From NCBI RefSeq assembly GCF_000332135.1, contig NZ_KB235896.1, positions 3,305,321-3,369,320 on the forward strand: a DNA stretch of 64,000 bases, given 5' to 3'. The first letter of the stretch is position 1. Every line of letters starts with the position of its first letter. Under the pieces are notes generated by a model, which was not told the origin of the DNA, ran no database searches, and saw only the letters and a program-made list of their open reading frames with translations. The DNA is from Anabaena sp. PCC 7108 (lineage in GTDB: Bacteria; Cyanobacteriota; Cyanobacteriia; Cyanobacteriales; Nostocaceae). A program made the translations under genes and the position numbers. Shown here in pieces: positions 17,333 through 26,219 of this stretch.

Positions 17333-19764
17333 GCCTTCTTGACAGCATCAAAGAAACAAGTCAGAAAGCCGAAAAACTTGCTCAACATAAGCAACTACGG
17401 GAAGCCATTACTATTAGTCAAACCGCACTCGCTGTTTGGGCAGAAAAACCGGGTTTTTGGGAACGTTGGCTAGGTAAATTATTAATCGGTAATCTTGTCA
17501 ACAAACTAGAACAACAATTAGAAAATTGGCGTAAACAAGTTGCAGAAGCCGATAATTTAGCTCATCAAGCCCAATTGATTCTTGAGCGAGATCATGGCGA
17601 TCCTTTTGAAACTCAAGCTTTATCTAGTGCGATCGCAATTTATCATCTTCATAACCGAATTCTTCACGATAAGCAGGTATCATTAGCGATTCAAAACAGC
17701 CAACAGGAACTGGAAAAGCGAGAACAATTTCAAGTCTTGGTGAAGCAAGCACAATCACAGGCAGAAAATCGCTTTTTTATCAATGCACTCACCACATATC
17801 AAGAAGCTGAAAATTTATACTCTACAGATTCAATAAAACAAGCTATTTCAGAAGTTAAAATCCAAGTTCAGCAAGAAGAAATTTACACTTCGGCGCTAGA
17901 AAAAGCACAGCAAGCTGTATCTGAAGGCAGATTACGGGGAGCGATAGCACTTTTAGATTTTTCTTTGGCAAACTTTCCTCGTTCTGATGGCATAAATTTA
18001 CTCAAAAAGATAAAATTAATAGTCCAAGGTAGAGAACTATTCCGTCAAGGATTAGCAGCCGAAAAAGCCGGTTCTTTACCAGCAGCTAAATCTTTGTATG
18101 AAAATGCAAAATCCCTTTTACCTGATTTTACAGATTGCCAAATCCGCTTAGGTTTAGTTGCAATTAAAATGCAAGATTGGGAAAATGCACTATCTCACTT
18201 ACAAGGTTTATCAGGACAACAAGCTGCTTATTTACGAGGTTTTGCACTAGCGCAACAAGCAAATTTACAGTTAGCTTATCGAGAATGGCAAGATATATCT
18301 GCTGCATCAATAACTGAACAACGAGAAATTGTTAAACGCATTGCTCAACATCAACGTTTACTATGTTTACAGAATATTGAAGAATTAGTCAAAGCTGAAA
18401 ATCTAGAAGCAGCAAAAAGATCCAGTACGGAATATATCCAAAAATTTGGAGATAATTCTGTGGTTGAACTTAATCTTCAAGAACATATTCAACCAAGTTT
18501 AGAAGCATCTGTTTGGAAAGATTCAGACTGGACAAATATTGCTAATAAAATGCAAAATATCTGGATTGTTAATCCTAATATTACGACATTACACAATTGG
18601 ACAGTAGCTAATTATTATCATTCCCAAAACCATCCTGATAAATTATTAGATTTAATTATTTCTGTATTTACTGCAATAGCAAATTTAACAATAGATCCAA
18701 CTCTGGAAGATGTACCTTGGTTGGGAAACCAAGCTGTTGATTTTACTTCTATATCTGTAGAACTAAAACGCCGTTTAGAAGCAGCAATTGATAATATCAA
18801 AAATACCAATATTGAAGATTATGACGCTTATTTAAATCTGCGTGATTACTACCGTTGGGAGTTAGTCGCACTCAGATTTATGGGTGAACCGGCGAACTCA
18901 GGAATACAAGTCAATAATGTATTTATCACACCTGGATGTTATCAACAATTTAGTTCCCAATGGCAAAATTTAATCAGATATACAATAGATCCTAGTCAAA
19001 AAATTCTCCGTTCTCTTTATACACCTTGGGGTTTAGCAGTAGCAGCTTGTTTAGAAAGTGATATTCAAAGAGCAATTGAAATCAAACCTGTAAATCAAGC
19101 TACTAATGAAGTTGAAGAATTTGCCCATAACTTCATCGCTTATTATCAAGGTTGCTATTACTTACAGCAACAAAAATGGCAATTAGCAATTCTACCGTTA
19201 CAAGATGCTATAGCCGAAATTGAAGATAATCAAGATTGGCAAAAAGAAATCGATAGACTTTTTAGTTTGCAACGTCAAACCATATCAGAATTTCCAGAAC
19301 ATTTAAAATTTGCTCAGTTTTGGTATGATATTATCAGCAGTAATTCCGCTAGAAGTTATTTAGCTGAATATAAAGCAGAAGAAATCAGAAAGCAACTGAT
19401 TAATGAAGAAATTACCGCAGTAAAAGCTTTAGAAAAACTGCAAGAAATTAAAAATATTGATGACGATAATCCTGTTGTCATCAGCATGATCGAAAAGGTG
19501 GAATTTAACCAAGATTTGGAAAAAATCGAGCAACTTTTTCATCAAAATCGTTTTGAAGAAATGGTAAGTAAAGCTAAAAAATCACGCTATGATAGAGTAC
19601 GTTATATTGTCGCCGAACTTTTTATTGATTTATTAATTAATGGGATTAAAAATGATACTTTAACTGATGGTGAAGCCATCCTTAATCTAGGAAAATGGGC
19701 TTTTGAAATCTGCCCAGATGAACCTGCATTCCAAGAAATTTACCGTAGCCTAAGATTGTGTTGA
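17329..19764 (+). CDS. Large helical-repeat (TPR-like) protein of the Hsp70 operon
   Basis: An 811-aa, nearly all-helical protein with no signal peptide or clear membrane span. TPR-like pairs are visible at about residues 15-45, 190-300 (for example AAEKAGSLPAAKSLYENAKSL) and 590-640 (HNFIAYYQGCYYLQQQKWQL), interspersed with coiled-coil stretches rich in Gln and Glu. It overlaps the LysM gene by 4 bp and ends 13 bp before the second Hsp70 gene. By context it may be a scaffold or client-binding adaptor for the two Hsp70s, as TPR proteins are for eukaryotic Hsp70. I know of no characterised homologue. It contains a HIP1 site and ordinary base composition, so it looks native. Confidence 0.8.
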   Translation: MSLLDSIKETSQKAEKLAQHKQLREAITISQTALAVWAEKPGFWERWLGKLLIGNLVNKLEQQLENWRKQVAEADNLAHQAQLILERDHGDPFETQALSSAIAIYHLHNRILHDKQVSLAIQNSQQELEKREQFQVLVKQAQSQAENRFFINALTTYQEAENLYSTDSIKQAISEVKIQVQQEEIYTSALEKAQQAVSEGRLRGAIALLDFSLANFPRSDGINLLKKIKLIVQGRELFRQGLAAEKAGSLPAAKSLYENAKSLLPDFTDCQIRLGLVAIKMQDWENALSHLQGLSGQQAAYLRGFALAQQANLQLAYREWQDISAASITEQREIVKRIAQHQRLLCLQNIEELVKAENLEAAKRSSTEYIQKFGDNSVVELNLQEHIQPSLEASVWKDSDWTNIANKMQNIWIVNPNITTLHNWTVANYYHSQNHPDKLLDLIISVFTAIANLTIDPTLEDVPWLGNQAVDFTSISVELKRRLEAAIDNIKNTNIEDYDAYLNLRDYYRWELVALRFMGEPANSGIQVNNVFITPGCYQQFSSQWQNLIRYTIDPSQKILRSLYTPWGLAVAACLESDIQRAIEIKPVNQATNEVEEFAHNFIAYYQGCYYLQQQKWQLAILPLQDAIAEIEDNQDWQKEIDRLFSLQRQTISEFPEHLKFAQFWYDIISSNSARSYLAEYKAEEIRKQLINEEITAVKALEKLQEIKNIDDDNPVVISMIEKVEFNQDLEKIEQLFHQNRFEEMVSKAKKSRYDRVRYIVAELFIDLLINGIKNDTLTDGEAILNLGKWAFEICPDEPAFQEIYRSLRLC

Positions 19765-19777
19765 TAGGAGTTTGCTG

Positions 19778-22195
19778 ATGGGTATAGCAATTGGAATTTG
19801 TTTTGGCTCAAAAAACTCTATTGCATCGTTCAAACTGCAAGATATAGAAATTGTAACAGCTAACAATAATACACCTCCAGACCGGAAGTTCACTCGTTCT
19901 GTGGTTGCTTACGACCAAGGTAAATTTTTAGTCGGAGATCAGGCTTACAATAAGATATATCATGACCCAGAAAATGTAATTCTTTCAATCCGAAGCTTGA
20001 TGGGGCGTGGCTATGAAGATCCTTTTGTTCAAGTATTTCGTTCAAATGTGGGTTACAAAATTACACCACCAAGCAATGGGACAAAACATAGCTTATCTAT
20101 ATGGCTAGGAGGTAAGGAATACCAGCCAGAAGATATTGCGGCAGAAATTTTTAAACAACTTGTTCAAAATGCCCAAGCTTATCGGCAAGGAATGGGCAAA
20201 ACTGGGGAAATCATTAATCAAGCTGTCATTACTATTCCTGCCTATTTTAACGATAAACAACGCTACGCTACCCTCACCGCAGCCCTCAAAGCTGGACTTA
20301 TTCCTTTGGAACTGCTACCAGAACCGACAGCAGCAGTAATATCCTATGGGTTTCCACCTAATAGCAACGATAACGATGTCAAGACAATTTTGGTTTATAA
20401 CTTTGGCGGTACGACATTTGATGCTTCAATAATTACCGCAGCCGGAACTTCATTTATTGAACAGGGGAAAGCGAGTGATTTGTGGCTAGGTGGTGATGAT
20501 ATCGACTCGCGGTTGATGCAGTTTGTAAAAAAGCAAGTCGCGTTGCAAGAAAGAATTAGTGATATTGATTCCTTAATTTCTAAAATGCCCTATTATCAAC
20601 AGGTGCGATTTAACGCTGATTTAAAGATTGCGGTAGAACAGGCAAAAGTTGAATTAAGTAATGCGAAATCTGCTCAAATTACCCCGGCTACTCAATTACT
20701 TGATGAATTGGGAATTGCAATTCCCATTGAGGTGGAAATCACCCGCGAGCAATTTGAAATCATGATTAATGATTTGGTAGAGCGTTCACTACAAATTTGC
20801 CGACAAGCTTTAGAGTATGCTCAATATCACTTGGAAATGGTAGACGTGGTGCTTTTGGTTGGTGGTTCTTCCCAAATTCCTTTGGTACAAAGCAAACTTA
20901 AAGAAGCTTTTGGCGCTAATAAAGTAGTTTTACATCCCCGGCCTATGTACGCAGTGGCTGAAGGTGCGGCGATTGTGGCGGATGGACAAACAGATAAAGT
21001 CACCACAGTATCCCGCGATTATGTCATAAAATTAGCAGAGGGCAAGTATACAAAAGTGATTAATCGGGGTGATATTTTGCCAGTGACAACATCCCACACT
21101 TTTAAAACTATAGCTAAGGGACAACGCTTAATTCATTTTCAGTTTTTCAGCCCAGATGAAAATAACAATTACGAAAGAATTGGGGAAATTTGGCTAGGTT
21201 TAGAGAAAAAATATCCAGCGGGAACCGAAATTACTATTTATTTTGAGTTGGATGAAAAAAATAGTAATTTAAAAATTTCGGCTACTTTAAAAAATGACCC
21301 TTCCCTAGAAGTTATTTGTAATTTTACCCGTGGTCGTGCTGATGAGAGGATATATCAAGACTTAGAGGAAGCAATAGAGGAAGTGAATAATAAAAATCTC
21401 ACTGCTTATGATATGGAAGAAGTTTTAAAATTAGCAGTACCAGTTATGCAGTTAGCTAACCAAATTATTAATCCTGTCACAGGAGAAGAACGCAGCGATT
21501 TACGTGATCGCGCCCTAACAATTCTGCAAAAAATGAAAGAAGCAGTAGCGGTTCCTAAAATGACAAGCAAATCAAACCCAAATAATCTTAACCCCTACGA
21601 TATTCTCGGTATATCTCAAGCCGCATCAAAAGCTGAAATTACCAAAGCTGTAGCCTTAGCAATGAAGCGCAAGCAATATCCTGTAGATGTGATTGCTAAA
21701 GCGCAAAAAAGCTTGATGAAGTCAGAAGAAAGAATAATTGCTGACTATTTGCGTCCAATATTGCCAACTATTAAGCGCTTCAAGTATAGTAACTTAGAGG
21801 CGTTGGCACAAGCAGCACCGTCACTGACCTTATTATCAGAATTTGATAATTTAGATCATGCGATCGCTCAAGCCAAGCAACAAGAAAACCTAGAACGAGA
21901 ACCTTTACCAATTCCTTTATCAGAACTATTCACAGAAGGCATGACAGCCTGTAGAGAAGGACGCTACCCCAAAGCGATCAAATACCTAGAAGACTACTGC
22001 CAAGGCTGTAAAGAACACAATAGTCAAAACTATCTGCAAGCGCAAATTTGGTTGATTAAAGCCTATCAAATGGGTGGACAATTACAAAGAGCGATCGCTA
22101 TTTCACGAATGTTGAGTAATCATACTCATCCTCAAGTCAATACTTGGGCTAACAAGATATTAGCTATGTTATCTAAAGAAGCTTCCCGTGTCTGA
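19778..22195 (+). CDS. Divergent Hsp70 protein B with degenerate nucleotide site and J-like/helical C-terminus
   Basis: An 805-aa Hsp70 paralogue. The ATG at 19778 is preferred because AGGAG ends 7 nt upstream. A TTG 6 nt earlier is an alternative. Phosphate-1 reads GICFGSKNS: the metal-site Asp8 is Cys and the Thr12 of protein A is Lys. Phosphate-2 reads LVYNFGGTTFDAS: Asp is Asn208 and the third Gly is Thr. Tyr57 again replaces the catalytic Lys. The adenosine motif LLVGGSSQIP remains. ATP hydrolysis is predicted to be lost or very weak. At about 603-655 a J-like segment (NPYDILGISQAASKAEITKA) lacks HPD, having YPVD instead. Helical repeats follow to the end. Long stretches are near-identical in DNA to protein A. 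The stop overlaps the GrpE-like start by 8 bp. Confidence 0.88.
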   Translation: MGIAIGICFGSKNSIASFKLQDIEIVTANNNTPPDRKFTRSVVAYDQGKFLVGDQAYNKIYHDPENVILSIRSLMGRGYEDPFVQVFRSNVGYKITPPSNGTKHSLSIWLGGKEYQPEDIAAEIFKQLVQNAQAYRQGMGKTGEIINQAVITIPAYFNDKQRYATLTAALKAGLIPLELLPEPTAAVISYGFPPNSNDNDVKTILVYNFGGTTFDASIITAAGTSFIEQGKASDLWLGGDDIDSRLMQFVKKQVALQERISDIDSLISKMPYYQQVRFNADLKIAVEQAKVELSNAKSAQITPATQLLDELGIAIPIEVEITREQFEIMINDLVERSLQICRQALEYAQYHLEMVDVVLLVGGSSQIPLVQSKLKEAFGANKVVLHPRPMYAVAEGAAIVADGQTDKVTTVSRDYVIKLAEGKYTKVINRGDILPVTTSHTFKTIAKGQRLIHFQFFSPDENNNYERIGEIWLGLEKKYPAGTEITIYFELDEKNSNLKISATLKNDPSLEVICNFTRGRADERIYQDLEEAIEEVNNKNLTAYDMEEVLKLAVPVMQLANQIINPVTGEERSDLRDRALTILQKMKEAVAVPKMTSKSNPNNLNPYDILGISQAASKAEITKAVALAMKRKQYPVDVIAKAQKSLMKSEERIIADYLRPILPTIKRFKYSNLEALAQAAPSLTLLSEFDNLDHAIAQAKQQENLEREPLPIPLSELFTEGMTACREGRYPKAIKYLEDYCQGCKEHNSQNYLQAQIWLIKAYQMGGQLQRAIAISRMLSNHTHPQVNTWANKILAMLSKEASRV

Positions 22196-22727
22196 ATTAC
22201 CGCCAATTTATCCTCTGAGTCAAGAGTTACGCAATTTAGTTATCCAAAAATTGGGGATTCTTGAAAAAGAAAATGTTGTCTTGCAACAATCCCTAAGAGA
22301 ACAAAAAACTCAAACTGCAGCCCAAACTGAAGATCTATTTTTAGAACTGTTAGAAGTTGCTGATGCACTAGAAGCGTTATTACACTATCTAGAAAATAAC
22401 CCTAATCCGAGTCCAGAATTTATAGAACGCTTACCCCGTTCCATAGCCGCAGTTAATCGGAAATTTCTTAGTGTATTAGGAAAACGCCAACTTTTACCTA
22501 TAGAATTGACGGGTACAGAACCAGATTTTAACTTGTGTCGAGTTATAGATCGAGAAGAAAGAACGGATGTTCCCGACCAAACAATTACTAAAATTGTCCG
22601 TCGCGGATTTCGTTGGGGTGAGAAAATTCTCCGCCCTACAGAAGTAATTACCGCTAAAGTAGAATCAAATTTAGATGATAATATAAATGAAACTATAAAT
22701 GAAACTATAAATGAAACTATAAATTAA
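22188..22727 (+). CDS. GrpE-like nucleotide exchange factor
   Basis: A 179-aa protein starting at GTG 22188, inside the end of Hsp70 B. The N-terminal half is a long amphipathic helix (ILEKENVVLQQSLREQKTQ). The C-terminal half has GrpE-type beta-domain features ending in GFRWGEKILRPTEVITAKV, comparable to the G...VLRPAxVxV end of GrpE. It is more diverged than a housekeeping GrpE. The last 15 residues are a NETI repeat coded by a 12-bp tandem repeat. As last gene of the operon it would serve as exchange factor for one or both upstream Hsp70s. That is inference from family and context. Confidence 0.85.
   Translation: MSELPPIYPLSQELRNLVIQKLGILEKENVVLQQSLREQKTQTAAQTEDLFLELLEVADALEALLHYLENNPNPSPEFIERLPRSIAAVNRKFLSVLGKRQLLPIELTGTEPDFNLCRVIDREERTDVPDQTITKIVRRGFRWGEKILRPTEVITAKVESNLDDNINETINETINETIN
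22685..22724 (+). repeat. 12-bp tandem repeat at the end of the GrpE-like gene
   Basis: AATGAAACTATA occurs three times in a row at the 3' end of the GrpE-like gene, coding for repeated NETI, just before the stop. A 12-bp unit changes length in frame, so the tail may vary among strains. Confidence 0.85.
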
Positions 22728-22840
22728 TATTCAGATTATTTATTTGTAAAGGTTCGCACAGAACCAAAAGTACTAATAAATATACCTTTAGAGTCACAAT
22801 AGTCAAGGTAGTTCCAAATTTAAACTTGTTGAAAAATACT

Positions 22841-23413
22841 ATGAATCCTGACAAAAGTAATATTAAAGAAACTTCCACATCCTCAAAAACATGGCATGGT
22901 TGGCAAGAAAATCTGAATTTAATTGCGATCGCTTTATGTTTAGCACTCCTAATCAGAACTTTTATCGCTGAACCTCGGTTAATTCCATCAGCATCAATGT
23001 ACCCCACCTTACACACAGGCGATCGCTTGGTAGTAGAAAAAGTATCCTATCGTTTTCACCTTCCCAAAACTGGCGATATAGTCGTTTTTTCCTCACCACC
23101 AGAATTGCAACGTCGGGGATATGAAAAAAATCAAGCCTTTATCAAACGGGTAATTGGTATGCCCGGAGAGGTAATTAGTGTTAATAAAGGTAAAGTTTAC
23201 CTTAATGGTCAACCCTTACCAGAAGACTACATCGCCGAACCCCCAAATCAACCATTCCCACCGGTAACAGTCCCAGAAAATGAATTTTTTGTGATGGGAG
23301 ACAACCGCAACGATAGCAATGACTCTCGCTACTGGGGCTTTTTACCACGCAAAAACCTCATCGGTCGCGCTACCTTTCGCTTCTGGCCTTTAGACCGTCT
23401 GGGGGTAATTTAA
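22841..23413 (+). CDS. lepB: Signal peptidase I
   Basis: Membrane-bound serine protease that removes signal peptides. The ATG at 22841 (MNPDKSN) is chosen over an in-frame TTG at 22826. A single N-terminal transmembrane helix lies at about residues 26-40. Box B IPSASMYPTL holds the nucleophile Ser52. Box D FIKRVIGMPGE holds the general base Lys102. Box E is GDNRNDSNDSRYWGF. All catalytic elements are present and the 190-aa length is usual for cyanobacterial LepB. It stands 113 bp after the GrpE-like gene. Whether it shares that operon's transcript is unclear. Confidence 0.96.
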   Translation: MNPDKSNIKETSTSSKTWHGWQENLNLIAIALCLALLIRTFIAEPRLIPSASMYPTLHTGDRLVVEKVSYRFHLPKTGDIVVFSSPPELQRRGYEKNQAFIKRVIGMPGEVISVNKGKVYLNGQPLPEDYIAEPPNQPFPPVTVPENEFFVMGDNRNDSNDSRYWGFLPRKNLIGRATFRFWPLDRLGVI

Positions 23414-23490
23414 TCATTGGTGATTAGTGATTGGTGATTGGTGATTGGTTATTAGTCATTGGTGATTGGTGATTGGTTATTAGTCATTGG
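23414..23490 (+). repeat. Short tandem repeat array (GGTGATT-type heptamers)
   Basis: Reiterated 7-mers such as TGGTGAT and TGGTTAT, arranged as a 28-bp unit repeated twice in tandem (ending GTTATTAGTCATTGG). This is the STRR type typical of heterocyst-forming cyanobacteria. There are no spacers, so it is not a CRISPR. Confidence 0.85.
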
Positions 23491-23547
23491 AGAAAAACCA
23501 ATACCCAATCTCCGCTTCACCGCGTCTCCCCACCTGTCACCTTCTTC

Positions 23548-24081
23548 CTAAAACCGCAGATAATACATTAATTGAGCGATCGCTTCACCAGATAATTCTA
23601 GACGTTGCTGAAAATCAACCAGATTACGATAAGGCCCAGCAGTAACACGGTTCTGCAATACGGCTTGTGCTAGGGGCAAATCTATAAAGGGAATTTTTGC
23701 TAAACTCTCTAATGTTGCTGTATTCGGGTTCAGCAAATAAGTAGGTTTATCTAGAGATTCGTCATCATAGTAACTAAAATTAAGTAGAGGTTTTAGTGGT
23801 TCTAGCCGCTGTACAGGCACACTCAAAGCCGCAGCAATATCCTCAATACAATAAAATTTAACACCAGAGCGGGAAAGTTCCACAAGCGATCGCCCTTGAT
23901 GAATAGACAAACCAGGTAAACGCAGCCAATCATCAACAGTGGCAAGATTTGCATCAATACGCATACCCAATTGTGCCGCCATCTGAATTTCTTCCCCAGA
24001 TTGGAGACGATAGTAAGGATCATTCAGCAACTTGGCGCGGAGTTTTTGCAATTTCAGATTTAAAGGTAGCCAGTTGTTCAT
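23548..24081 (-). CDS. Helix-hairpin-helix (ComEA-like) protein
   Basis: A 177-aa soluble protein with two helix-hairpin-helix regions. The N-terminal one is around residues 40-70 (ANLATVDDWLRLPGLSIHQG) and the C-terminal one around 117-170 (LNPNTATLESLAKIPFIDLP, then DFQQRLELSGEAI). These resemble the ComEA HhH module, which binds DNA non-specifically, but there is no signal peptide or membrane anchor. It is therefore probably cytoplasmic and not the natural-transformation receptor. It starts 14 bp after the TM2/SHOCT gene on the same strand, suggesting a two-gene unit. Confidence 0.82.
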   Translation of the reverse strand: MNNWLPLNLKLQKLRAKLLNDPYYRLQSGEEIQMAAQLGMRIDANLATVDDWLRLPGLSIHQGRSLVELSRSGVKFYCIEDIAAALSVPVQRLEPLKPLLNFSYYDDESLDKPTYLLNPNTATLESLAKIPFIDLPLAQAVLQNRVTAGPYRNLVDFQQRLELSGEAIAQLMYYLRF

Positions 24082-24095
24082 CGTTTGTGATTACC

Positions 24096-24479
24096 TTAAG
24101 AAATCTGGTCTAGGAGATGGCGACGCTTTTGCTCAAATTCATACTCTGAAATTAAACCATCTTGGCGCAAAGCATCCAACTCACGTACAGCACTAGCTAC
24201 TGATTCTACTTGATTACCAACCTGGAGAGAAACCTTAGCTGCTGACTTACCGAAATTAAAATTCCGGTCAAAAGCCTCTTCATCTTGGGCTAAATACCAA
24301 ACTCCCTCTATAGCACTAGCCACCTTAGGGATTGGTGTCCAAGATAACAAAACATATAAAATTCCCCATAGTGGTTGTCCTAAGTAAAATTTATGTAATC
24401 CTGAAATTGTCATTGTGCCAGAAAAAGCTAAAATGGCAGCAATACTTCGGCTTTTCCGTTTTTTTAAAATCATTTCCAT
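24096..24479 (-). CDS. TM2-domain protein with C-terminal SHOCT-like motif
   Basis: A 127-aa membrane protein. Two hydrophobic segments (about residues 12-30 and 35-55) flank GLHKFYLGQPLWG, the TM2 signature. The last 25 residues (LDALRQDGLISEYEFEQKRRHLL) form a SHOCT-like short helical motif. GGAGG lies 3 nt before the first ATG and 9 nt before the second (codon 3), so either could initiate. The function of TM2 proteins in cyanobacteria is not known to me. It is upstream of and close to the HhH gene. Confidence 0.85.
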   Translation of the reverse strand: MEMILKKRKSRSIAAILAFSGTMTISGLHKFYLGQPLWGILYVLLSWTPIPKVASAIEGVWYLAQDEEAFDRNFNFGKSAAKVSLQVGNQVESVASAVRELDALRQDGLISEYEFEQKRRHLLDQIS

Positions 24480-24656
24480 AAACCTCCAAATACCACAATT
24501 TCTAAGACAAAACAGCCATAATAGCCAATTTACCCAAATATCAAGCTGCTTTCACTTCTGACTCCTGCTATCAACAGAAACTCTTTGCATTGAATAAAAT
24601 ATTCTGAACTTAGCTTTGCTGCCACCTTAAAGCTTGTATATACAAATTCTACTAAA

Positions 24657-25592
24657 ATGTCACAGAACTTCCTGCCACCAGAAGCACTTGAACTACTCAT
24701 TGACCCTTATTCTGTTTTGGGAGTTTCTGTAAATGCTAATGATCATCAAGTTTTTAAACGTTATCATGCCTTAGCAAAGCAACTACATCCTGATAACTAT
24801 ATTAACAGCAATAAGTTAGATGCAGAATTAGGCAAAGTTATATTAACTCGTTTAATTAACCCAGCTTACCAGGAATTAAAACATACAAAAAAGCGTCTTA
24901 GTATAGCCCAGACATTACGCTCAAAAGCTATAGACTTAGACAAACAGTCAGTTTTAGGTCTTCAAGCTGGACTCAATCTCGACATCATGTCTATGTCTCC
25001 CAATGAAGCCGAATTCTTCTATGAAAAAGCTATAACTTCTTATGCATCTGCTCAATATAAGTCACTCCTACAATCACATCAAGTTACTAAAAAAATCAGT
25101 CAACTGAATTTAGTTTACTTATCGTTACACAAAAAAGATGCCTTAACAACTGAACAGTGGACAACTTCATCTAAGTCCATCATCCCCCGTCCAGAAATCA
25201 AACCAGTCGAACTGAAATTACCTCAAGATAAAAATCTTACCTCCGTTCCGATTAACTATGCTCGACGTAACTATGAGCGGGCTGTTCAGTATGGAGAACA
25301 AGGAAAATGGGATTTAGCCGTACAGGAACTACGCGATGCTATCAAGCTAGAACCAAATAACAGCGACTATTATGCTTTACTGGGGGTAGTACATTTCCAA
25401 CAGAAATTCACAGGAATGGCCAAAGTTTACATCCGTCAAGCATTAAAGTTGAACCCCAAGCAACCCCTAGCTTTGAAATACGCTGCTCAATTGAACATTC
25501 AAGCTACTGAAAACGGTAATCCTAAATCAGTCGCCAAAGCTGTGGGTATTGCAGCCTTATTAAATCGCTTTTTCTCTAGAAAAGATTCTTAA
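24657..25592 (+). CDS. J-domain protein with C-terminal TPR repeats
   Basis: A 311-aa Hsp40-class protein. The J domain (about residues 16-70) has IDPYSVLGVSVNAND and an intact HPD triad (His44-Pro45-Asp46), so it should stimulate an Hsp70 ATPase. A middle linker follows. At about 205-280 there are two TPR motifs (RNYERAVQYGEQGKWDLAVQ and SDYYALLGVVHFQQKFTGMA). There are no Gly/Phe-rich or zinc-finger regions, making it a type III J protein. It lies 2 kb downstream of the Hsp70/GrpE-like operon and is a plausible partner for it. The genes are not contiguous, so this is inference. Confidence 0.9.
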   Translation: MSQNFLPPEALELLIDPYSVLGVSVNANDHQVFKRYHALAKQLHPDNYINSNKLDAELGKVILTRLINPAYQELKHTKKRLSIAQTLRSKAIDLDKQSVLGLQAGLNLDIMSMSPNEAEFFYEKAITSYASAQYKSLLQSHQVTKKISQLNLVYLSLHKKDALTTEQWTTSSKSIIPRPEIKPVELKLPQDKNLTSVPINYARRNYERAVQYGEQGKWDLAVQELRDAIKLEPNNSDYYALLGVVHFQQKFTGMAKVYIRQALKLNPKQPLALKYAAQLNIQATENGNPKSVAKAVGIAALLNRFFSRKDS

Positions 25593-25765
25593 GCCTGTGA
25601 AAGAAACAGGGATAGTTACGTAAAATTTCTTATTTGCTAGTAACCTGTCAGCATTTCTATTTAATTAATTTTGAATTTTGAATTGATTTGTCCCCTAGAC
25701 TAAAATATAGATAGAGGCAAAATTTGAAATTACTGAGTAATCACACTCAGTTGAATAAAAGCAAA

Positions 25766-26089
25766 ATGGGATTCTTTGATTCTGAGATAGTTCAGCAAGA
25801 AGCCAAACAGCTGTTTGAAGATTATCAAGCGCTGATTCAAATTGGCAACAACTACGGCAAATTTGACCGCGAGGGCAAAAAGCTGTTTATTGAGCAAATG
25901 GAAGCAATGATGGATAGATATCGCGTCTTTATGAAGCGGTTTGAACTATCAGAAGACTTCATGGCGCAAATGACCATACAGCAACTAAAAACACAGCTGG
26001 GTCAGTTTGGTGTCACTCCACAACAAATGTTTGAGCAAATGAATGTCACCCTGCAAAGGATGAAAACAGAGCTAGAAAAACAATTATGA
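25766..26089 (+). CDS. DUF1825 family protein
   Basis: A 107-aa soluble, helical protein conserved across cyanobacteria. The ATG at 25766 (MGFFDSEIVQQEAKQLFEDY) is used because this N-terminus is the family norm. An upstream in-frame TTG at 25724 adds 14 unrelated residues. Conserved features visible are GNNYGKFDREGKKLFIEQME and MMDRYRVFMKRFELSEDF. No catalytic motif is visible and the function is unknown. Confidence 0.92.
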   Translation: MGFFDSEIVQQEAKQLFEDYQALIQIGNNYGKFDREGKKLFIEQMEAMMDRYRVFMKRFELSEDFMAQMTIQQLKTQLGQFGVTPQQMFEQMNVTLQRMKTELEKQL

Positions 26090-26219
26090 CTGGAAATGGG
26101 GAGATGGGGAGACGCGGGGACGCGGGGATGGGGAGGGTGTTTATCTTTCTTCTTCCTACACCCTTCTTCCTACACCCTGCTCCCTGCTCCCTGCTCCCTG
26201 CTCCCTGCCTCCTGTAACA
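26090..26219. repeat. Short tandem repeats (GGGGA/CGCGGGGA and CTCCCTG units)
   Basis: The gap between the convergent DUF1825 and PBP1A genes is almost wholly low-complexity: GGGGAGATGGGGAGACGCGG-type repeats followed by CTTCTTCCTACACC twice and CTGCTCC-type heptamers four times. The G-rich then C-rich halves can pair loosely and could hinder read-through. Confidence 0.8.

Noticed and set aside
23414-23490. Possible CRISPR-like direct repeats
   Set aside because: Units are heptamers in direct tandem with no spacers; no cas genes in the window.
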